Below, in pieces: positions 47,568-57,301 of a DNA stretch of 64,000 nucleotides. Location: positions 1-64,000 of the forward strand of contig MEHQ01002397.1 in NCBI GenBank assembly GCA_008828725.1, written 5' to 3'. The DNA is from Saccharina japonica. Lineage: Eukaryota; Sar; Phaeophyceae; Laminariales; Laminariaceae. Below the pieces are notes generated by a model. It was not told the DNA's origin, ran no database searches, and worked only from the letters and a program-made list of their open reading frames with translations. How positions within the stretch are numbered: the stretch's first letter is position 1; each line of letters starts with the position of its first letter. The position numbers and the translations under genes are program-made.

Positions 47568-47964
47568 GTGAGTAGACGAAACAATGCCCTGATCGTTCGA
47601 AGATATATTTGCGACGCAGGTATTATTTCGGGTCGTTCCCGACAAGATGTAGGCGCTGCACAGGTTTCACGGTAGCGCTGTTTCGATCTAGACCGTAGGC
47701 GAACATTTACGTTAGGTACGGATACGCCTAATCTATTATTTCTATTTTTGCACAGGTTGCGCATGCGCTACACCCCGTTTTAGGACGGTGTGGGTGGCGA
47801 CGGACGTAGAACAGATGCGCGGCAGAACCTTATTATATAGGAGATATCTGCCAATAGACAGCTCTAAAGTGTGTATGATATGCTGGTATGCACGATTCAC
47901 GCGCCCCATAGACCCAATTACCTACCACTCCACTTTCCTGCCCCACTCCGCCCCCCCCGGTAAG

Positions 47965-48816
47965 GTGATCCGGATATGACGGGCTTCCGCCGCCAGAAGT
48001 TCGACATTATGCGCAAAAACAATCGGTGGTACGCGGTCGTTTCAGACCTTCCATACATGCACCTCAACATGCGCGGTACGTCTCCTGTCCCTTCCGTTCC
48101 CGAGCTCACGTACATCGCGGCAATTTCCGTCGTTACCATAGACACTGACGGCCTGTACCACACCATCGTCATCTCTGTCGCCAACCCGCACAGTCTTGAG
48201 AGATCATGCCCCGTGGGTACGTCTCCCTGCCTCGGGAATGGGGCCCTTAAGATTGTAGTTGACGGAGAAGAGGTTCTGCTTGCACCCGCCGATGTTACGG
48301 TGGCCCCAGGAGTTGCCATTGCCGCCGTGAACCTCCCTGGGGCGTGCCGGAGCTTTGGGTTCTAGAAGTACTGGGAGCTGGAGAAGCTCGAATTTCTTGC
48401 GCAATCTCGTCGCACGTTCACATCGATACACATGGAGGACATGTCTAATTGGGTTCTCTCAGACCTCACCGTGACCAACAAAGTGAAATGTGCTGAGTAC
48501 GTGGCTGGCGCTATGGCTGTTTGGGGTGCTGGTATGTTCGCTAAACAGTCTGAGCACGTATCCTTCCAGATCATGACTCCAACCGCCAATATTCGTTTGA
48601 GACATGGCAGGCTACACCAGCTTCTCATGCGTGATCCGACTGACCAGTTTGACCTTCCAGATCACCTGACATGGCAAATGAACATGGTCATTGACCACAG
48701 CGCCATGAGCCTCGTCGCCATTGAAATCCCCGGCGAGACACTGGTGCCTGCTGTCCACGCTACCGGTGCCCGCATAATGCAGGGTATGGAGGCCATTCGT
48801 GGGAAGCAAGAAGACT
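47965..48816 (+). pseudogene. Unit B, VWD-like domain exon with in-frame TAG
   Basis: After acceptor CGGTAAG the 852-nt exon encodes GDPDMTGFRRQKFDIMRKNN, then WYAVVSDLPYMHLNMR and further. A TAG at 48,363-48,365 stands where copy C has GAG (SFGFEKYW). The frame then continues to QEDC and donor GTGAGT at 48,817. The VWD signature CGDPH has become CGDPD. The C-terminal GETLVP segment recalls the LGQTY end of plant root-cap/VWD-like proteins. Homology to copy C is continuous over the whole exon; C has one codon more. Together the stop and the lost His argue for a pseudogene. Confidence 0.8.
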
Positions 48817-50849
48817 GTGAGTACGGACAAGGAGCCTTTAATTGCTTAACTCGTTTTACGAACTGCTGGCATTCTTCCGAGTAGAGATGCTGTGCGACGA
48901 TAACTACTCTGTCGGAGTGATCTCATTCGTTCCGTACGTGACAGTCGAAACGCAGGGGTCATTTCAGAATAGTGCACGAACGACTCGTTTCAATCCGGGC
49001 AGTTGACCAAAACTAAGGTTATTGGGTACTCATTGAAGGCCGACTAGAATAGTACATATTGCCCAAGAACATCCGGAGGCATATTCCATGTACGAGATGC
49101 CTTCAAGTATTGTATATTGCGTTGCTCTCTATATCTAGAGGCATGTATCATACAAAATAGAATTACTCGCGTTAACAACGTTGTCACGTTATTCCAAACC
49201 CCCTCGGTCCCTCTGTGTGCCGACAGACATATCGCGTCAAGGCCCCCGTGGGGACAATCTTCTCCTAGGGCCAGCGTCGCGAGTAGAGACACAGGCGTGA
49301 GTCGACACGGTCGGCTTTACTTCGCCTATCAGGGGTGCTTCGACCGATCGATGATCGATTAAGGGTATCGACGACGGAACCCGTTGTTTGTCCCCTCGTT
49401 TTTACTTCGCGCTCGGGATCTATCAAACCAGAAATTGATATACGATCAAGGTGAAACGGGTATATGTGGGGTGATGTCTTTACGTTTGCTCTAGGCGTAC
49501 CTAAAATAGTCGAGACATTCGTTATTGAGGGATACTGTGTGCTAAAGTGGTATCTCAAGACAGTCCGGAGGGGTTGGCTTTTGCTCCAGGCGTGGTGGAA
49601 CAGAACACCAGGCGACCGCATGCGTATCTACTTCCTCCTGCATGCATTCATAGAGAAGACATAAAAGAAGGGGTAGCTATGCAATGCGTAGGTTATATAA
49701 CATATAGAAAACACGGCTATGCTACGGTAAGAGGGTATTGTTTGGTCAAGACATGATAGTTCTTGCGGCGCGTGCCGACTAAAAACGTCCCTATATTGTT
49801 GTATGGAATCCTGTTCGTGTCGTTGCATTACAAACTGGGAAATCAGACGCGAGTCAACAACATAAACTGGGTTGACGTATTCTCGTGAGAAACGTGAGTG
49901 CACGAAACGTATTAGGAAGGGAAAGGGGGGGCTGCCACGTCACCTCGGATCTAGGTTGCGACTAGTCATAAAATGGAGAAGAAAAACGAGCGCGACGAAA
50001 CCACATGGTTAAGCATACCACGTACACATGGTTATTCAAACTACTACTAGTCAGTGACCTTGTTGTTTGCAGTAGACGCACCGGTTTCCTCAGCGTCGGG
50101 GTTACATTTTGGGTTTAGTGCTGGTCGAGCGAACAAGCTAAAATGGTTGACGTGTGGTGTTGCGGAGTTGCCCAGCGGCAAAGCACCGAGAGGTCAGCCG
50201 TCATACTCGAATACGAAGAAGTGTGTCAGGGGTGTGTTTGGCAAATAACAAACTATTGGAGTACGCGGGAAACAACGACAAACATAGATGGGCATCGTTT
50301 CAGGGAGAAATTGCTTTACTTGCAGTACTTGTAACTCAATAGGTGATGTTCTTGTAGGTGCTTAGCATGTTCGATCATGGGAGATCGGGTTTCCGGTTAA
50401 ATTGGCCGGTCGTATACTGAATGGTACCCCACATCCATGAAGCTAAAGCATAATCCCTTTCCCTTTATGAATTTCTGCTTGTATGGCCGAAGCTGGGGGA
50501 CTGCTGCTCCATGCTTCAGCGGGCCTTGTGGTTCGCTTCCTACGGATTTTCAGCGGGTTACATTCGATAGGAATTGGCAGATCTTATTAACAATGAAATG
50601 GCCTGCTGTATTTCCCAGCATTTGTTGTTTTACCGTAAAGCTTACTATAATACAGCGTAGCATTGGATTTGAACGGCGTGAACTCCCGCCCGGCCCTAGG
50701 CGGAGCGCCGAGCCCTTGCCCGCTAATGCTACGATGAGACCAGTGGACAGAAGAGAGTCGCGAACGATTGTCTATTCAGAGTACCGGTACGGCCATACGT
50801 ATTACCATGGTTGATTCCAGGGATGTTCGCGGGTCACGTGATTCTCAGG
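48817..50849. other. No recognised exon downstream of unit B
   Basis: A transmembrane or C-terminal exon was looked for and not identified. Frames at 49,265-49,621 (minus) and 50,437-50,814 (plus) have no known domain. Confidence 0.4.
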
Positions 50850-51690
50850 CATCAGGTCCGGTCGGGTCAGCTGACACGGTCCGAACCCGCAAAACGTTTG
50901 GGATGTGTTAATGTGATCGGAGCCGATCCACGAGGTTGCAAAAGCTTCTCGACCCGACACGACCCGAGATACTGTAATATTTATATTGTGGTCCGTGGCG
51001 CTCCCGACCCGTGCACAATTCGAATCAATCGCAACCCAAACCCGAGCCGATCTGTGAGATTTTGAACACCTTCTAAACCGCCCTTATACTACTCGCCAGA
51101 TTCCGATTGACCCTCGAGGAACGCGTGATTTCGTGAGCTGGGTCACCACAGCCCACGAGACAAGCTTTCTCGACCCACGGGATCGACCCGAGGAAACGGC
51201 CCACGGGTCCACACTTCCAAAGCAACTATGTCCGCATGTCTCTACCCCGGAGTGATAAGTGTCCTGGCTGTGATGAGTATTGATAGATGCGTACACGCGT
51301 ATACCCGATCTGCACTTGGCGCTGTTTATATGGTTGACAAATGAGTCGCATTGAGTATTTGTGTGAGATAAGCCTTCAAGCAAAAAGCAGGGTTTGTTTT
51401 AAGTGTCCGATCATCGACCTGAATCTGCAGGTGCGTCCCGCGGGTCGGCTGATGACAACCCGCAGCCCATGCTGGTCCAACCAATGCGTAACCCTTTACT
51501 CCCGAGTCGTGACTCTATTCGACCCGTGACCGTTCGAAACAAACCGGACCCAACCATCCCGTGCGAGTTGAACATCTGTCGACCACACCCGACCCGTGAG
51601 CGTTAAACGTTTCCACACCCGACCCGGCTGGACTCGATTCGACACACGACATGTTGAGCACTTCCTACCCCGACCCTCGGGTGGGGTCGT
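50850..51690 (+). repeat. Low-complexity tract rich in CGACCCG
   Basis: ACCCG, CGACCCG and GGTCCG words recur at irregular spacing (for example near 50,950, 51,005, 51,190, 51,520, 51,590 and 51,620). It looks like a degenerate minisatellite. Frames through it contain repeated Pro-Asp-Pro peptides from composition. Confidence 0.6.
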
Positions 51691-52629
51691 GAATCGCGAA
51701 CAGCCCTGGTGTTTTCCTTCATCTCACCTTATTGCACAATAGCCCATCTCCTGCCGTGGTTTACTTGGTCGACCGTACCCATACATGTAACACAAACGTT
51801 AAAATGCGGTCGCAGCAGCAGCTGCAATTGGTTCCTTAATGACCAACAAAGGAATGAAAGCTGGCTGAGCGAGCGCTTGGTTGCTGTTTAAAGAGGTACC
51901 TGGTGTTACCATGTTGAAATCAGTGTTCGAAGAAAAGCGGGGGCGGTGGACGTACTCCATGTTTCGCTTCTGTACAACAGCAGTTGATACCTCCCTCGAA
52001 AGTCCATAGGCTCGTCTTCTAGCTTTCAGCTTCTAAAACATAACCAGCGAACAGCAGTACCGTTTCCCCGAGAAAGCTGTTTACCTTATGATACCATTTG
52101 AAGCGGTACTTCTATTCCACGGGCGACCACAGACACGTGATATAGGGTTGATGCTTTGGACATGTGATCCCCGCCCGCTTTCTTTGGTCCCTCGCTGAGG
52201 CGGGCGAGTGAGGCGGGCGAGTGGATCCCCCGAAGTTTATTTTTGAGGGAATGCGTTTCTTGTGGGCGTAGCCTTCGTAAGGACGACGGTGGTCTGTGAG
52301 TCATCGAACGTCAACGTGTGCCTTGTTAGTACGTTGCTTGCTGCCATGCCGCCGAATAGAAAAGTATATATCATTAGCCGTGTCCCTCAACCACGGGCTA
52401 TCATAGGGTTCAAAATACTGCACGCCCGCAAACAGCCCACTCAGCTCAGGATGCATCTGGGGACACATCTCCCAGAGGAACAATCGTCACGAAACCAAAA
52501 CGACAAATCACCCCAGCCAGTTATCCACCACCGAGCACCTGAAATGGTCCTCCTACTCCGTAGGTGAAGCATTCGTTCCTGACCATCTCGTCCCAGAAGA
52601 CAGGAACCCAAAACACAAATTCCATCCTA
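51691..52629. other. No recognised feature
   Basis: A short direct duplication, GAGGCGGGCGAGTG, lies at about 52,197-52,222. No domain-bearing frame. Confidence 0.4.
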
Positions 52630-53410
52630 AAATATTGCCAGGGTAAAACGGCAATCCAAATACTTGTACGGAATTTCTTAATCTCAATTTCAATGTGTGT
52701 TTCCCAAACTAAGCGACAAATACAATACGAGAGGGGATTAATCAAGTACGTTGAACACGCTGAACAAAACTATAAATTGGGTATAGAGTATCACCTCTAT
52801 GTATACAAGAAACTGTCCAATACTGTCGCTCCTACGGCTGCCAGTACTTGATCAATGCAAGCATAAATGGTTGCCAGGGAAAACGGCAATCCCAATATCG
52901 AATATCTCCTATGCAATATCAATATATCTCTACCAACAGCGAGAAAATACAGTAAGTGAAGGGAATAATCCAGCAGGTATGCTGGGAAAACCTTTGAACT
53001 AAAAATAGAGGACCACCTTCATGTGTAAAAGGAACTGCACAACGCCGTCGCTCCTGCTGTTGCCAGTACTTGGTCAATACGGTCGTAAACCATTGCCAGG
53101 GAAAACGGCAATCCAAATATCGAACCTCTCATATTTCAATTCCAATAAATATACCAACTGTAGTAAGACATGATACTACGTGGAGGGAAAACTCAATACA
53201 CTAAACACGCCGGGAAAGTCTTGAGACATAACCGTTTTCATATACTTCGTTACGAGTGCACTAGCTAACACTGTCGCACGCTTTTGTTGCATACCAGTGC
53301 GTCTGCGAGAGAAAAACAAAGAAGCGGTATTGATCACAACAACTCGAAACGAATGATAGCAGGCCACCTGCTAGGGACTCCTACGCCTGTGCCAGGAAAA
53401 CAATATTATC
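52630..53410 (+). repeat. Tandem repeat of about 230 bp, three clear units
   Basis: TTGCCAGGG(T/A)AAAACGGCAATCC recurs near 52,635, 52,871 and 53,093. A weaker start (GCCAGGAAAAC) is at 53,391. Units share ATTTCAAT/CAATATC, ATAC-A-TACAGTAAG-like, GCTGGGAAAAC and CAGTACTTG-TCAAT blocks. A diverged fifth part may lie near 54,130-54,240. No coding content. Confidence 0.75.
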
Positions 53411-55982
53411 CTACGCCGGAATACAAAACAACGCTGTGGGAAGAAGTGGTTCGTTCAGGTGTACATTTGTGCGCAATTAAGCATCGATCAACGTGTTCGG
53501 CACGACTGGCAAAGTCCATCGGCATACCGTACGGATAAGGGACATCGCATTTCGCAGTGTCTCCTTCAGCGACACATTGTTGTGATACCATCGACATCCC
53601 TGTATCTCAGCCTCGGCCACCTGTGCCTCGCGGCTACTCCCACGCTTCGATAGGAACCCTAGGGGTTGCCTTTGCCGATTGACTGCTTTCCTCCGGCGTT
53701 TAGCCAGCAATCGTAAATGAGAACGGTTTACCCCAATAGGCTACTCCGCCTGCTATATATGGTCGCCCCTGCGTTTCCCCACCCCCATGCTTTCAATCGA
53801 CATCGTTCCTTCGCCACCGAAATATACTTTGTCGCTATCGCCACACCTCGTGAAATTCTAATGTGCGTAGCCCAAAATCGGCCATACAGTATCAAACGCA
53901 CGGTTTCTCTCGAACGGTCTCAACGTCCAACTCTCGTCTTTCTCCAGGTACACGTCCTGATTAATTTCGTCTCGACCACGTGCAATGTCGGACGTCTGTT
54001 TGTGCCGACGAAACCGTGGGGGGGAACTCCTAATCTGCTATTTCTAGCCGATGTGAATATCAATATTACGAGCCGCTTAGCTCGAAATACTTTGTGTTTC
54101 ACCCGAAAGCTTGGTCTAGACTGAAAAATGTACTCTCAACCCGGTCTATATTCCCATGCAACATCAATAAATACCATAAACTAATGGACAGGTATAAATA
54201 TGAAATAGGACAACACGTATATGGTCTCGTTCCTCAATTAGGAGCCTCCTTAATGGTCAGAATATGGGTTGGCCACGAACGCGGCAACCTACGCTGGGAT
54301 CGCTGGTGTACACCAAACACTTCGCCGTGAAGCCGACCCTTCGCAGCATATTATCATCGACTTTGTTGCAAATTCGATGTTAAACAACTTGTCTCGTCCC
54401 CGATAATGGATTACTGCGAAATGAACGCGCGCCCACCAACCTTGTACACACTCCTCGTGTGAATCGAGCTCATACGAATGACTTAGTGTCCTCTTGGGAG
54501 GCGAGCACCTGACACCCAGACACAGTGAACCTCGATACTAGCTCTACCACGGACGGAAAGACACGCACAAGATACCTCGATTGGAACTTGGCGATATCTC
54601 AGGTAGTCTCTGTTAGGCGCGAGAGGACAAACTACGTATTCCGATGTGTCAATGGCCGAAGTCGGTCTACAAGCTTCGAGGGCTCTGCTATGTTGAACAT
54701 TGTCCCCGATATGATCGACTCGCACTTGGAGATGATCTACTCTTGATGCTTGCCTTGGGGAAAGACTACTCCCAGGGGACCCTGGACGCGGTCTGTTAGT
54801 GAACGTGGGAGGGGCATCAATGTCGAGGACGGGTAGCAGCATGTTAGGTAAAAAAACGCCAATTGTATCGGTGTGTTCGTAGTATGGCGTCAATCGTGCA
54901 TCCCCTAAACCGAAGGGGTACATTCCTGCCACTGTATAGCGTCAACCCGTTTGGGGAATAGGCGATTCGTCTTGTTGTGTTTAGTTAATTTTGGGCGTTC
55001 TGAAGATGTCGTGAACTGCCACCGCAGCCCCACGTGGCACAAGTTTACCGATAATATTATCCATCCAATATATACTTGCAAGTCATCATTCGATCTAGTT
55101 TGGTATGCCATCATGCTCGCTCGACGGTGCAAGCTCGAGTATGTTTTTGGTGGTACTGTGTACATAGCACAGCAAACCATTGGTGCCAGATACAACTACC
55201 GTGCGCTTTGAATAGGAAACGGCGTGATACATTTCATGGTCAGCAAATAAAACGAAACGAACCAAATAGTATGTGGAGGAGGAACCGGAAGAGCCCACGA
55301 CGTAGATCCGCCTACAAAATAGGCTGATGTACAGACGCATGCTACTGTAGAGGACAACCATGTGTTTCGTGAGGCCCCTTACTTGAGTGGCTCTATATAA
55401 TTACCAAGTCAAAAACAGATTGTGGAGGGAAGTAAAGGTCATAGACAATGAACAACCCCAGGACACATGATATGTAAACGAATGGAAAGTATTTTGAAAC
55501 CAAACTTAAATTCCGCCGTTTTGGAGTTCAGGGGGCACGTCCTCCAGAAAACGTTTCAGGATGAACCACTGCTGCATTTACCGTATCACCATCCTAATAT
55601 AAGACATATTCAGCTCGGAGGTTATCGTAGGATGAACCACTAACAAGCTCTGTCATAGGTTCGTTTTCGCCCCTTGAAGCGAGGCGCGCGAGATATGCGC
55701 ATCTCCTCGAGGACAGGGGGTAGTTGAGGGGTTCAACCTGAAGAGCAAAGGTCGTCATACTTGAATAACGTTTTGGTACGCTCTCTCCCGAACCGGAAAC
55801 ACGCATTATATTCGCAGTTCTTTTCGTGAAATCGAATCAATTGTGTGTGTATATGAAGGTCATAGAGAGAAAGCCATGCCATGATACTCGTTTTATCGCA
55901 ACTTTATCGTTAATTCGCTTCGTGTTGCCGGGAAGAGGACATGCAAACTGCACGACCGTTTCCGTTCTTCGACCTCACTCAC
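53411..55982. other. No recognised gene
   Basis: A 73-codon plus frame at 54,525-54,746 has ordinary protein-like composition (YLDWNLAISQVVSVRRERTN) but no homologue I know. The 149-codon minus frame over the same place is probably its shadow. Exons of copy C downstream of its VWD exon should lie here and were not found. Confidence 0.35.
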
Positions 55983-56837
55983 AGTCTTCCTGCTGCCCGC
56001 GTATGGCGTCCATTCCCTGCATGATGGCGGTACCGTTGTCGTCGACAGTAGGCACCAGTGTCTCGCCGAGGATGCCCGTCGCGTCAAGCCCCATGTTAGA
56101 GTGGTCGATTGCCATGTTCATTTGCCATGCCAGATGGTCCGGGAGGTCGAACTGGTCGGTGGGATCGCGTGTGGGGAGCTGGTGCAGCTTTCCATGGCTC
56201 AGGCGAATTGTGGCTGCGGGCATCATTATCTGGAACGAAGCATGCTCGCTTTGGTAGGCAAACAGGCCGTTGACGTCAGCAGACGTAACGCTATCCACAT
56301 ACGCCTCACATTCCTCCATGTTTGTTGCTGTCGGGTCCAATAGGATCCAGTCGGACATGTCCTGCAAGGTCGCGGTCGTACCAAGCTTTCGACCGGACCG
56401 AGCGAGACGCTCAAGCTTCTTACGCTGCCAGTACTTCTCGAATCCAAAGCTGCGGCACGCCCCTGGTAGATTGACAGCGGCGATGCTAATGCCTGGGGCC
56501 ACAGAAACCTCGCCTGGCGAAATAAGGACCTCGTCGCCGTTGACTACCGCGTGCAGAGCCCCGTCCGCAAGGCAGGGGGACACGCCGACTGGGCAGGAAC
56601 TGTCTAAGTTGTGCGGATCGGCAACGGAGATGACGATGGTGTGGTCGAGGCCATCGGCGTCATGGGTGATGATGGAAATTCCGGTGATGTAGGTGATCTC
56701 GGGTACGGAAGGGACGGGAGAGGATACTCGCATGTTGAGGTGCATTTGCGGGAGGTTCGAGACAACCGCATACCACCCGCTGTCTTTGCCTGTAAAGTCG
56801 AACTTCTGGCCGCGGAAGCCAGTCATGTGCGGGTCAC
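55983..56837 (-). CDS. Copy C, VWD-like domain exon (855 nt, intact)
   Basis: Acceptor TCTTCTAG, donor GTGAGT (minus strand). It encodes GDPHMTGFRGQKFDFTGKDS, then GWYAVVSNLPQMHLNMRV, ending in GILGETLVP ... GQQEDC. With the preceding exon it forms CGDPHMTGFRGQKFDF, the hallmark start of von Willebrand factor D domains. Such domains are extracellular and disulfide-linked in animals. The LGETL ending also recalls plant root-cap proteins. The frame is open for 285 codons, with cysteines at SSCPVG, SPCLAD, GACRSF, EECEAY and QEDC. It is tail to tail with unit B, about 7 kb away. Confidence 0.82.
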
Positions 56838-57199
56838 CTAGAAGAGGGGCGGACCAGAGAGAGTGGGATAATACGGCATTGAGGGATATATTAGGCATTC
56901 CGACTTGCCGCAATCTTAATCACATAATGCCTATCGACCAGTATCTCCACACGATTGATATTCGCGCCGTATTGTCGCTCTCCGTGCTTCTCCGTTTAAT
57001 ATACTGGAGGAGCAAGGCACGACCGAGTCACTAGTCTCAGCCTTGCCACACGCATCGGTTTTTCTTTGTGCTTAACAGAATAATCGTGACCTGATAAACA
57101 GTGGAGTGCTTAGCGCACATCTTCCCGGCAACCGAAAGTTTGCCTTTTTGCTTCACGTATACTGGTACGTACGAACTGATAGTATTTCGGTATTCTCAC
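56838..57199 (-). other. Copy C intron between six-Cys and VWD exons
   Basis: 362 bp with donor GTGAGA and acceptor TCTAG on the minus strand. The matching intron in unit B is 397 bp. Confidence 0.7.
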
Positions 57200-57301
57200 C
57201 ACAAGCACCGGCGTCGACGTCGTTTGGATTTTCGCAGACGTTTTTCAGCGGGCAGCATACTTCTCCGACATCCGTATTGCACTCGCTGTCTTCACTGCAA
57301 A
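57200..57301 (-). CDS. Copy C, six-cysteine exon (102 nt)
   Basis: Acceptor TCCCCACAG, donor GTGAGA, phase 1 at both ends. It encodes CSEDSECNTDVGEVCCPLKN, then VCENPNDVDAGAC. Length and cysteine spacing (C-x5-C-x7-CC-x5-C-x10-C) equal those of unit B at 47,466. No upstream cysteine, cap or LRR exon was recognised on the minus strand to 61 kb. Copy C may therefore be a truncated inverted duplicate, or its upstream exons may be too diverged to see. Confidence 0.75.

Larger units (their letters stand above)
38986..48816 (+). pseudogene. LRR-Cys-VWD gene unit B (longest copy, with disabling changes)
   Basis: In order: LRR exons at 38,986, 41,944, 42,704, 43,817 and 44,652; cap 45,423; Cys module 45,875; six-Cys exon 47,466; VWD exon 47,965-48,816. 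All LRR exons are phase 2 at both ends and all exons from the cap onward join in phase 1, so each set can be duplicated or skipped without frame loss. The predicted protein is extracellular: an LRR ectodomain followed by cysteine-rich modules and a VWD-like domain. Signals of decay are a TAG in the VWD exon, a TG instead of AG before the Cys module and a non-AG acceptor at 43,817. Start, signal peptide and membrane anchor were not found. The exon-per-repeat design recalls brown-algal candidate pathogen receptors (family knowledge). Function as a receptor is inference. Confidence 0.65.

Noticed and set aside
47252..47764. 170-codon minus frame
   Set aside because: It is antisense to the six-cysteine exon of unit B, which has the conserved splice sites and a paralogue.
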